From assembly GCA_038231495.1 (NCBI GenBank), contig JBBRLG010000430.1, positions 1-6,515 of the forward strand: a stretch of DNA of 6,515 nt. Reading direction: 5' to 3'. Numbering within the stretch: the first letter of the stretch is position 1; each line of letters opens with the position of its first letter. This stretch comes from JBBRLG01 sp038231495. GTDB taxonomy: Bacteria; Planctomycetota; Planctomycetia; Gemmatales; Gemmataceae. A program made the translations under genes and the position numbers. This document shows, piece by piece, positions 1 to 6,486 of this stretch. Under the pieces are notes generated by a model that was not told the DNA's origin, searched no databases, and saw only the letters and a list, made by a program, of their open reading frames with translations.

Positions 1-1
1 C

Positions 2-82
2 CAAACGCCCGTAGCCACAAGCGGCCCGCTTGTTGGCTGGGCGAAAGCCTACAAGCGGGCCGCTTGTGGCTACGGGCGTTTG
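2..82. repeat. Nested perfect palindrome (long hairpin, possible REP/MITE-like element)
   Basis: Bases 2-33 and 51-82 are exact reverse complements (32 bp). Past a single T/T mismatch (34/50), the stem continues for 4 bp (35-38 with 46-49) and leaves a 7-base loop at 39-45. Each arm is also nearly self-complementary: 17-33 and 51-67 are palindromes with 8-bp half-sites around one central base. With T34 or T50 bulged out, each half can extend through AGCC/GGCT into its own hairpin of about 12 bp. The element can therefore fold as one long hairpin or as two side-by-side hairpins. There is no T-run after it, so a simple rho-independent terminator is not clearly supported. A dispersed palindromic repeat, a terminator of an upstream gene, or a protein-binding site are all possible. 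The fold is seen directly; the role is inference. Confidence 0.85.
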
Positions 83-110
83 CGTCACATTGGACCGCGG
101 GCAGTATAGT
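80..110 (+). promoter_or_regulatory. Weak promoter candidate for the transporter gene
   Basis: TATAGT at 105-110 matches five of six bases of a sigma-70 -10 box. The best -35 partner is TTGCGT at 80-85, at a spacing of 19 bases, which is long and only a partial match; it overlaps the edge of the palindrome. A TTGGAC at 90-95 is too close to be the -35. The position, about 145 bases upstream of the chosen ATG, is plausible. Planctomycete promoters are poorly defined, so this is a tentative call. Confidence 0.25.
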
Positions 111-127
111 AACTGCGGCTTCCTTGC

Positions 128-196
128 CCCGCTTACGCGGGCGGCGCGCCAAGCGTTGCCGCAATTTGGGAAGAATTCGTAAGCTAACTCGTAAGC
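128..196 (+). promoter_or_regulatory. CGTAAGC repeat cluster in the transporter leader
   Basis: The octamer TCGTAAGC occurs twice as a direct repeat (177-184 and 189-196, 12-base period). Its core CGTAAGC also occurs once inverted (GCTTACG, 131-137). The inverted copy sits in a small hairpin, CCCGC/GCGGG with a TTAC loop (128-141). The cluster lies between the promoter candidate and the ATG, where an operator or leader element would sit. No known regulator site is recognised, and chance is possible for motifs this short. Confidence 0.2.
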
Positions 197-255
197 CGAT
201 CCACGAGGTTGCCTCTCCCTCGGCCGAGCAGGGGCGCCGGGACTCTCTACCGACT

Positions 256-3108
256 ATGGCAAACACACTCCCCCCTTCCCAGCCGGCGGGCGGCCCGGCC
301 GGTTCTTCGTCCTCCCTTTCCCAACGGCTGATGGGGCCGGCGAAGGTCATCATCGTCAGCAGCGTGATGTTCGCCTTCATCTCCTACTGGCGCACCGCCG
401 CCATCGTCCTGTGCGACCTGGCCAGCACCTCTTACTACATCGGCGGCATCGTCGAGCAGGCCATCGGACCCGCCGCGCCGTGGTTCATCCTCGCCGTCAT
501 GATTTTCAGCTACGGCGTCCGCTCGGTGTACATCGAGAGTTGTTCTCTTTTTGTCCGCGGCGGCGTCTATCGCATCGTCAAGGAGGCCATGGGCGGCTTC
601 CTGGCCAAACTGTCCGTGTCGGCGCTCATGTTCGACTACATCCTCACCGGCCCGACCAGCGGCGTGTCGGCCGGCCAGTACGTCATGGGCTTTAGCCTGC
701 TCCTGCTGAAGTTGTACCTGCCCGGCTTCAAGGATCACATCTCGGACGAACAGGAAAAGAGCGTCCGCCGGATCGGGTCGGTGGTCATCGCTTGCGCGGT
801 CACGCTGTATTTCTTCCGCCAGAACATCCTGGGCATCCACGAATCGAGCGGCAAGGCGCTCAAGATCATGATCGCGACGACCGTCATGGCCGTCATCATG
901 CTCACCTGGTGCGTCGTCAGTGTCGGCGTCCACCTGCACAACGGCGACTCGATCAATGCGATCCCGTTGACGCCCAACCTCGAAAAGAAGGTCGAACTGG
1001 AAACCGCCAAGGAGAAAGACCCCTACGGCCAGGAGACCGAGGTCTACGTCCGGGACTTCATCGACCCCGAAACGGGGAAACCCCGGTTGCTGTGGAACAA
1101 CGGCAAGGAGGGCGCGGAGCGCATCGAGATCAACACCAACGGCTTCAAGCCCAAGCTGGACGAGGACGGCCTCCCGATACCGAAGGAGAACCAGGCGCTG
1201 AAAAAACTCGGCACCTCGAAACAGGACAGCCCGCTCGGCTGGCTGGCCGACATTCACGGCCTGGACCGGCCGCAATCCTGGCTCAGCCTGATCGGTTTGA
1301 TCGGCCTGTTCATCGCCTTCGGCCATTCGGTCCTGGCCATGTCCGGCGAGGAGACGTTGGCCCAGGTCTACCGCGAAGTCGAATCGCCCAAGATGAAGAA
1401 CTTCAAGAAGGCGGCCTTCATTGTCTTCGTCTACAGCATTGTTCTGACCGCCGGCATCAGCTTCCTGGCCGTCATGCTCATCCCCGACGAGGTGCGCATG
1501 AAGGACTATTCCGACAACCTGATCGGCGGCCTGGCGCGCTACGTCTGGAGTCCCTGGCCGCTGTTGAACATCGCCCTGGAAGGCTTCGTGGTCGTCATCG
1601 GCTTCCTCATCCTGTCGGGGGCGGTCAACACGGCGATCATCGGCTCCAACGGCGTACTCAACCGGGTCGCCGAGGACGGCGTGCTGCCCGACGCGCTGCT
1701 CAAACCGCACCCGCGTTTCGGCACCACCTACCGTGTGTTGTACCTCATCGTCGGCCTGCAAATCGGCGTCATCGTGTTCAGCGGCGGCGACATGGTGGTG
1801 CTGGGCGAGGCGTACGCTTTCGGCGTCGTCTGGAGCTTCGTCTTCCAGGTGCTGGCGATGGTCGTCCTCCGCTTCAAGGACAAGTCGCCGCGCGAGTACA
1901 AGGTGCCGTTCAACTTCCACGTCGGCAAGACGGAAATCCCCGTCGGCCTATTGCTGATCTTCATGGTCCTGTTCTTCACCGCCGTGCTGAACTTCATGAC
2001 CAAGGAAGTCGCCACCATCGGCGGCATCTCCATCACGGCGTTCTTCCTGATCGTCTTCGCGATCTCGGAGCACTACCACGAGAAGAAGCTCAAGGGACGT
2101 AAGCACTCGCACATGGAGCAGTTCAACAAGTCGATGACTTCGGAGGTCACGCCGGAGAGCCTGGGTCTGACCAAGGGGTATCGCAAGCTGGTGTCGATCC
2201 GCTCGACGCAGAACCTGTTCATGCTCGAACGGGCGCTGGACGAGACCGACCCCACGACGACGGGCATCGTGGTCATGACGGCAAAGGTGCTGGCCGCCGG
2301 GCAATCGCAGGAGGAGCGCGCCGAGCTTGACGCTTACGATCTGCAACTGATGACGGCGGTCGTGCAGCGCGCCGAGAAGGCCGGCAAGCAGGTCCGGCCG
2401 TTGATCGTGCCGACCAACAACCCGCTGCACGCGATCCTGAACACGGCGAAGGACTTGCAGGCGCACGAATTGATTATGGGCGCGTCGAACAAGTACACGG
2501 CCGACGAGCAGTTGGAACAAATCGCGTTTTACTGGATCAGCCTGCACGACGGCACCCCGCCGCCGTTAACGGTGCGCATCCTCAACGCCGAACGCGACAT
2601 CTCGCTGGACCTGGCGGGCGGCAACCGCATCCCGAAGATCAGTGAGGCCCGCGCGCGGACGGTCGCCGAGCTGCGCGCCGCCGGCGTGGGCGTCGATCGG
2701 GTGCTGCTGGCCCACGACGGCACCCAGGCCAGTAGCGACCTGTTCAACGCCGTGCTGACCATGCTCGACGCGAAGGTCGATCTGGCCTTGGTGCCGGTGC
2801 CGGAAGCGGGGGAGGAGGCGGTCAACGGCCAGGGCGTCCTCAACCTGGACGAGGAGCGGGCGCGGCAACTGGGCCGCACCCTGACGATTATCCGGCTCGA
2901 CATACCCGACGGGCCGGGGATCGTGGCAAAGGCACGGGAAGGGCTGTACGACTTGATCATCTTGCCGATGTCGCCGGAGTTGCCGTCGGATTCGACCAAG
3001 GGGCTGGACGAGCGGACGCGCTACATTCTCCGGCACGCCCACAGTCGCGTCATGCTCGCGGCAGCGCAGACGATTCCGCAAGAGATCGTCGATCTGCGAC
3101 CGGGGTAG
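256..3108 (+). CDS. APC-superfamily permease with C-terminal tandem UspA-like domains
   Basis: A 950-residue inner-membrane transporter, probably a cation- or proton-coupled carrier for amino acids or related compounds; the substrate cannot be read from sequence. Residues 31-228 hold about six hydrophobic segments and residues 342-609 six or seven more. The amphipathic RGGVYRIVKEAMGG after the second segment and SGEETLAQVYREVESPK after the seventh are typical of APC amino-acid permeases. A hydrophilic insert of about 110 residues (229-341) separates the two halves. The tail has two UspA-like alpha/beta domains (about 642-760 and 811-936). The second ends in HAHSRVMLAA, like the last strand of Usp folds, but neither shows a clean GxxGx9G(S/T) nucleotide-binding motif, so they may be regulatory rather than ATP-binding. 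The reading frame is open back to a TTG at 64, but that stretch would run through the palindrome and encode an Arg-rich segment, so the ATG at 256 is preferred. No good Shine-Dalgarno is visible. The gene stands alone on this strand. Confidence 0.85.
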   Translation: MANTLPPSQPAGGPAGSSSSLSQRLMGPAKVIIVSSVMFAFISYWRTAAIVLCDLASTSYYIGGIVEQAIGPAAPWFILAVMIFSYGVRSVYIESCSLFVRGGVYRIVKEAMGGFLAKLSVSALMFDYILTGPTSGVSAGQYVMGFSLLLLKLYLPGFKDHISDEQEKSVRRIGSVVIACAVTLYFFRQNILGIHESSGKALKIMIATTVMAVIMLTWCVVSVGVHLHNGDSINAIPLTPNLEKKVELETAKEKDPYGQETEVYVRDFIDPETGKPRLLWNNGKEGAERIEINTNGFKPKLDEDGLPIPKENQALKKLGTSKQDSPLGWLADIHGLDRPQSWLSLIGLIGLFIAFGHSVLAMSGEETLAQVYREVESPKMKNFKKAAFIVFVYSIVLTAGISFLAVMLIPDEVRMKDYSDNLIGGLARYVWSPWPLLNIALEGFVVVIGFLILSGAVNTAIIGSNGVLNRVAEDGVLPDALLKPHPRFGTTYRVLYLIVGLQIGVIVFSGGDMVVLGEAYAFGVVWSFVFQVLAMVVLRFKDKSPREYKVPFNFHVGKTEIPVGLLLIFMVLFFTAVLNFMTKEVATIGGISITAFFLIVFAISEHYHEKKLKGRKHSHMEQFNKSMTSEVTPESLGLTKGYRKLVSIRSTQNLFMLERALDETDPTTTGIVVMTAKVLAAGQSQEERAELDAYDLQLMTAVVQRAEKAGKQVRPLIVPTNNPLHAILNTAKDLQAHELIMGASNKYTADEQLEQIAFYWISLHDGTPPPLTVRILNAERDISLDLAGGNRIPKISEARARTVAELRAAGVGVDRVLLAHDGTQASSDLFNAVLTMLDAKVDLALVPVPEAGEEAVNGQGVLNLDEERARQLGRTLTIIRLDIPDGPGIVAKAREGLYDLIILPMSPELPSDSTKGLDERTRYILRHAHSRVMLAAAQTIPQEIVDLRPG

Positions 3109-3130
3109 GGACGAGCTGTTTCCTAACCGG
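3100..3130. terminator. Possible bidirectional terminator hairpin over the convergent stops
   Basis: Bases 3100-3111 and 3120-3130 can pair: CCGG with CCGG, an internal loop, then TAGGGA with TTTCCTA (one G-T wobble), around a loop of about eight bases. The hairpin spans both stop codons (TAG at 3106-3108 on plus, TAG at 3125-3123 on minus) and the whole 14-bp intergenic gap. It could stop transcription from both sides. It has no T-tract and an imperfect stem, so the call is tentative. Confidence 0.3.
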
Positions 3131-4688
3131 CGACCTCACTCAAAGCGGCCCACAGCTTTGCACCCACGGCGGGTCGGGACATCGCGACGTATGCGATCAT
3201 GCCATCCACCCACGAGCGGAAGTTTGGCTCGCCGGTCCGGTTCTGCGCCGCCAACCCTTCGGCTTTGGCCCGGTGCAGGATCGCGCGGAGCCGCCGCACC
3301 ACGTCGCGCGGCACGCCGGGGTTGGCGTTGACGACCAGCCCTGTCACCGACTGCCGGGCGTTCGGACGCTTGACCCGCGTCTTCTTCGCGTTGAGCGTGA
3401 AGCCTTCGTCCTGTGCGATGTGGCGGATGCGCGCCAGCAGGTAGCCCGTCTTTTCGTTGAAATCTTTACCACCGGAGATCGTCAAGTCGTCTGCGTAACG
3501 GGTGTAATCCAGGCCGAGTTTCGCGGACAACCCGGTCAGTCGGCGGTCGAGTTTGTGGGCAATCTGGTTCGACACGGCGGGACTGGTACACGCGCCCTGC
3601 GGCAGGCCGCGCCGGCCGGTGGCGACGAAGTACGTCGTGCCGTCGTAGACCACCTTCTGCCGCGGGCATTCCGTGCAGAGCAGCGCCAGCAACGTGGCGA
3701 CGGACCCCGAATAGCCCAACCGCCGATACAGGTGCCGAACGCGCGGGAAGCCGATCGCGGGAAAGAACCCTTCGAGATCGACATTGACGACAATTGCCTT
3801 GCCGGCATGCGGTCGCGCGTTGGTCAACGTGGAACGACCCGGCACGAAACCGTGTACCGCCGCCGAAACGGGCAGCTTTTCCAGGATGTTCGCCAGAACC
3901 CAGCGCTGCGCCGCGGCAATGGTGCGATGCGGGGCGCTGAGGGTCCGCGTCCCGCCAGACTTCTTGGGAACCTCGAACTGGACGTAATGGATTCGCGTTG
4001 CCGCCTCGGTGTGAAAGCAGAGCCAGCGGAGTTTGGAGATCGTCAATGCGAGTGCGGCAGCCAACTCCGCTGGTGTGTGCAGGACGGGCAACCCCGCCGC
4101 CGTCAGCTTGGCGGCGTCGCTTTGGCGGTCGTTGAGCAGGGCCGATACGCCCTGGCCCACGAAGCGAATGTCGGTCGCCTGCCGGTGGGCGACTGCTTCC
4201 TGGTTCTTCCGCAGCCGCTCCGCGGCGTCGGCTTTCTTCTGTTCCTTGAGGGCTTTCCGCGCCGCCCGGTCGGCCTCGACCGCCTGGTCGGCGGATTGAC
4301 CGGCCTTGACGTCAATGTGCTTTTCGCGGTTGGCGAACTTGTCGTGCTGTTCGCCGACCGTGTGCATTTCCGCCAGTTGCTCGGCCGTCAGCAAGCCCTG
4401 GGTCAACATGCCGCGGTCGATGAGCTTCGTCCGCAAATCCGACGCCGGCGGGATGATGTCGCGCCGGCCAAACCACATCCAGCCGGTCGTCCGCCGGACT
4501 TCTTCGCCGCCCTTGACCAACTCGGCCCGACTGATGGACAGGAAATCGATGGCTTGAGGCTTTGCAGTTTCCGCCGCTTGTGGCTTTGCAGTTTCCGGAT
4601 TTTCCGGAGTTTCCGCCGCTTGCGGCTTTGCAGCCTTGGAAGCCTGCCCCTTCCCCATCAGCCGTGCTAGATAATCCCAAAAACCCAT
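3123..4688 (-). CDS. Retron-type reverse transcriptase with long N-terminal extension
   Basis: A 521-residue RNA-dependent DNA polymerase of the retron family. In retrons the RT copies part of a structured RNA (msr-msd) into a branched RNA-DNA hybrid. The polymerase core covers about residues 175-521: PKKSGGTRTLSAPH (241-254), motif A NVDLEGFFPAI (D304), motif B GLPQGACTSP (361-370), motif C YADD (398-401, catalytic D400/D401), and motif D GFTLNAKKT (429-437). Two retron hallmarks are present: NAxxH as NARPH (290-294) and VTG (448-450). Catalytic residues look intact. About 170 residues precede the core, whereas a typical retron RT of about 300-400 residues has a short N-terminus. They comprise an AKPQAAET repeat (20-47), a segment containing TTGWMWFGRRDIIPP (67-81) and a charged, probably helical or coiled-coil stretch (about 132-170). 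The start is ATG 4688, with GGAG (4697-4694) five bases upstream. The gene lies 24 bp after the SWIM gene on the same strand, so they are probably one operon. DGR and group II intron RTs are less likely: QG rather than SQ in motif B, and no maturase or HNH domain. Confidence 0.92.
   Translation of the reverse strand: MGFWDYLARLMGKGQASKAAKPQAAETPENPETAKPQAAETAKPQAIDFLSISRAELVKGGEEVRRTTGWMWFGRRDIIPPASDLRTKLIDRGMLTQGLLTAEQLAEMHTVGEQHDKFANREKHIDVKAGQSADQAVEADRAARKALKEQKKADAAERLRKNQEAVAHRQATDIRFVGQGVSALLNDRQSDAAKLTAAGLPVLHTPAELAAALALTISKLRWLCFHTEAATRIHYVQFEVPKKSGGTRTLSAPHRTIAAAQRWVLANILEKLPVSAAVHGFVPGRSTLTNARPHAGKAIVVNVDLEGFFPAIGFPRVRHLYRRLGYSGSVATLLALLCTECPRQKVVYDGTTYFVATGRRGLPQGACTSPAVSNQIAHKLDRRLTGLSAKLGLDYTRYADDLTISGGKDFNEKTGYLLARIRHIAQDEGFTLNAKKTRVKRPNARQSVTGLVVNANPGVPRDVVRRLRAILHRAKAEGLAAQNRTGEPNFRSWVDGMIAYVAMSRPAVGAKLWAALSEVAG
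4551..4631 (-). repeat. AKPQAAET coding repeat in the RT N-terminus
   Basis: Residues 20-47 of the RT contain AKPQAAET, a PENPET spacer, a second AKPQAAET and a third, truncated AKPQA. At DNA level the copies differ by only one or two bases, which suggests recent duplication. The spacer carries the perfect small hairpin TCCGGA-AAA-TCCGGA (4594-4608). The middle copy shares 13 bases (4573-4585) with the arms of the palindrome at 2-82. The region probably forms a flexible linker behind a short N-terminal hydrophobic or aromatic segment (MGFWDYLARLMGKG). Confidence 0.8.
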
Positions 4689-4693
4689 AACAA

Positions 4694-4697
4694 CTCC
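4694..4697 (-). promoter_or_regulatory. Ribosome binding site of the RT gene
   Basis: GGAG on the minus strand, five bases before ATG 4688. It fixes the start and lies inside the 24-bp gap after the SWIM gene stop, which supports coupled translation of the two genes. Confidence 0.6.
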
Positions 4698-4712
4698 GGT
4701 CCATTGGCAAAG

Positions 4713-6404
4713 TCATTTCCACGCCATCAACGACCGATACCACTGTTCGACGTTGCTAACCAACGTGCCGTCGCTCGCTTTGCGCCGTAACGCCTGCATG
4801 TGCCGGCACGGCCCGGCCCGCAGCTTGAAGCGAAAGTAGTGCGAGCAGTTGCACTGGCCGCGCGTGACCTTGCCGTCCGCGTTCATCACCACTTCCACGT
4901 CGCGGTTTTCCACTTTGCCCGCCAGGACGCGCACACCGCCGACCGTTTCATCGCGCGCGACGACGACCCGGCCGTGCTGCACCAGTTCCTTGGCCGCCGC
5001 AGCCTCCGGACTGTCGAGCTTCACTTGCTTGAGCGACAGTTCCACCGGCAACACCTGCCGCCAGCGGTAGACACCCGCCGCGAGGTCGTGAATCAACTGC
5101 CCGAGCAAGGCAAAGCGGTTCAGCCCCGCGGCGACGAAGTGCGGAGCCGCGCCGGTCCGCTGCCGAACCTGCTCGAAGGTCAAGCGTGGCGACTCGTGGA
5201 AGGCAGCCGCGATGTCGCCCAGCAAGTCTTCGCTCGGTTCCACCGGCGGCGCGAGGTCGGCCAACGCACCGCCGCCGCTCGTCCAGTCGTTGGCGGTCCA
5301 CCCGGACAGGCCGAGCAACAGCCGCATCTCGCCCATGCGCACCGACCAGAAACTCGGCAAGCCCGTGCCGAGAAGGAACACGTCTACCCCGTCCGCCAGC
5401 GGCAACAAGCGGGCCAGGGTCAGCAAGCGGTCGCGGCCCCATGTGCGGATCGTCTCGGCCGTCGGCCCGGCATAAGGCCGGTCGTGCAGCTTGATGCGCA
5501 CCTCCCACGGTTCCAGGACGATCTGCACCGGCTGCCCCGGCGTCAGTTCAAAGCGGACGGCGCGCGGGCTACTGCGAGTGCGATGCTTTTTCAGATAGGC
5601 GAGCACGTTGTAAAGACCTTCCCGGCTCACGGGCACGCGCCGGGTGGTCACGCTCATCGCCGCTTGCAATTGCATAAACCCGCGCAGCCACGACGGCGGC
5701 AAGTCGATCTTTTCCTCGTGGTATTCGGCCGCGCCATCCGTGGCCACGTCGAAGCCGGCCGGATCGACCGCGAAGCGCGTGCGGCGATAGGTGCGCAACC
5801 GCTGAAACTCTTCGTAAATCGCCAAAGAGTAATCGATATTGGTCGTGCCCAGGGCCACGTCGCCTTGCGCGCCGAAGCCCTCGCGGTCTACCGTCAGGCA
5901 ACCGTAGCTCGACTCGTCCTTGCTGAAGCACTCGAAGAACAACACGTCCGGGGCGACGGTGATGACCGGATCGCACGGCACCAGCAACCGCCACAGGGCC
6001 GGGTCGTTTTGCGTGAGGTAATCGCTGTACTGGATGCGTGCCGCCCAGTAGCGTTCGCGCAGCGCTTTGAAGCGCGACACCAGGCCGACCGGCATCGGCT
6101 CCGGTACTTCGGCGCGCAGTTCCTGGCGCGCCTTCTGAAACGCCAGACGGCGGATGGCGTTCTCGCGTTCCTTGACCGTTTTGAGATAGGCCTGGTAGGC
6201 GGAGCGGTCCTTGGGCTTGTATTTCAGGTCGCTGACGACGACGGCGTGCAACGCGCTGACCGCCTCGCGGAAGCGGAGGGGAAAGCGCAAGTCGCCCACG
6301 AACGAGACCCGATCGCGGCGCAGGTTCGGCGCGAACGACAGGGACATGCCCGCCAGTCCGCCGGTAAGACCGCTACGCCCCTTGTATGCGACGGTGAAAT
6401 CCAC
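4713..6404 (-). CDS. Winged-helix plus SWIM zinc-finger protein, retron partner candidate
   Basis: A 563-residue protein if started at GTG 6404, which has AGGA (6416-6413) eight bases upstream. A TTG at 6425 would add seven residues but lacks a ribosome site. Near the C-terminus is a SWIM zinc finger of the CxCx(n)CxH form: C518, C520, C533 and H535 (DNA 4800-4853), with about 12 residues between the pairs. SWIM domains bind zinc and are usually linked to DNA or protein binding. About residues 388-453 (DNA 5046-5234) look like a winged helix: helices, then TFEQVRQRTGAAPHFVAAGL, then a VYRWR strand. The first 380 residues match no family I recognise. They include a basic helical stretch (about 70-130) and hydrophobic strands near 143-163. 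No signal peptide or membrane segment is seen, so it is probably cytoplasmic. It lies directly upstream of the RT on the same strand. I recall a WHSWIM protein as the partner in type XIII retrons, where partners are presumed effectors or regulators; the toxic activity here is unknown. Confidence 0.8.
   Translation of the reverse strand: MDFTVAYKGRSGLTGGLAGMSLSFAPNLRRDRVSFVGDLRFPLRFREAVSALHAVVVSDLKYKPKDRSAYQAYLKTVKERENAIRRLAFQKARQELRAEVPEPMPVGLVSRFKALRERYWAARIQYSDYLTQNDPALWRLLVPCDPVITVAPDVLFFECFSKDESSYGCLTVDREGFGAQGDVALGTTNIDYSLAIYEEFQRLRTYRRTRFAVDPAGFDVATDGAAEYHEEKIDLPPSWLRGFMQLQAAMSVTTRRVPVSREGLYNVLAYLKKHRTRSSPRAVRFELTPGQPVQIVLEPWEVRIKLHDRPYAGPTAETIRTWGRDRLLTLARLLPLADGVDVFLLGTGLPSFWSVRMGEMRLLLGLSGWTANDWTSGGGALADLAPPVEPSEDLLGDIAAAFHESPRLTFEQVRQRTGAAPHFVAAGLNRFALLGQLIHDLAAGVYRWRQVLPVELSLKQVKLDSPEAAAAKELVQHGRVVVARDETVGGVRVLAGKVENRDVEVVMNADGKVTRGQCNCSHYFRFKLRAGPCRHMQALRRKASDGTLVSNVEQWYRSLMAWK
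4800..4853 (-). other. SWIM zinc-binding motif
   Basis: The codons of CNC (C518, C520) through CRH (C533, H535) form the four zinc ligands of a SWIM domain. All four are present and correctly spaced, so the finger is probably functional. Confidence 0.8.
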
Positions 6405-6486
6405 GGTCAGAATCCTGGAGTACAAAGGCAGGAACCATCAAGAAAGCCGGCGGATCGACTTCGTCGCGCGGACCGAGGGCGTTCAC

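Noticed and set aside
2..82. Palindrome as the missing msd of the retron
   Set aside because: A long hairpin is msd-like, but it lies 3 kb from the RT, beyond a convergent gene, and no flanking msr or a1/a2 repeats are seen.
64..255. N-terminal extension of the transporter from TTG 64
   Set aside because: It would start inside the palindrome and encode an Arg-rich, domain-free segment. ATG 256 starts a sensible N-terminus shortly before the first membrane segment.
247..1920. Long open frame on the minus strand opposite the transporter (557 codons)
   Set aside because: Its translation is a monotonous D/E/H/R/V/Q-rich string typical of the antisense of a GC-rich gene. The plus-strand frame has clear membrane segments and APC motifs.
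792..2102. Second plus-strand frame inside the transporter (436 codons)
   Set aside because: It is rich in R, H, P and G with no hydrophobic core, as expected of an out-of-frame reading of GC-rich coding DNA.
4551..4631. Repeats in the RT gene as a CRISPR array or mobile insertion
   Set aside because: The units are in-frame coding repeats of 24 bases without uniform spacers, and the RT frame continues intact through them.
3273..4670. Long open frame on the plus strand opposite the RT (465 codons)
   Set aside because: It is the antisense shadow of the RT, whose minus-strand frame has all polymerase motifs. No domain is visible in the shadow.
3123..4688. RT as a group II intron maturase or diversity-generating RT
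   Set aside because: No maturase or HNH region and no intron RNA ends are seen. Motif B reads QGxxxSP rather than the SQ form of DGR enzymes, and the NAxxH and VTG motifs point to a retron.
6405..6440. Short minus-strand ATG frame (about 21 codons) overlapping the SWIM gene start, as a leader peptide
   Set aside because: It has no ribosome binding site, runs into the gene out of frame and shows no attenuator-like features.
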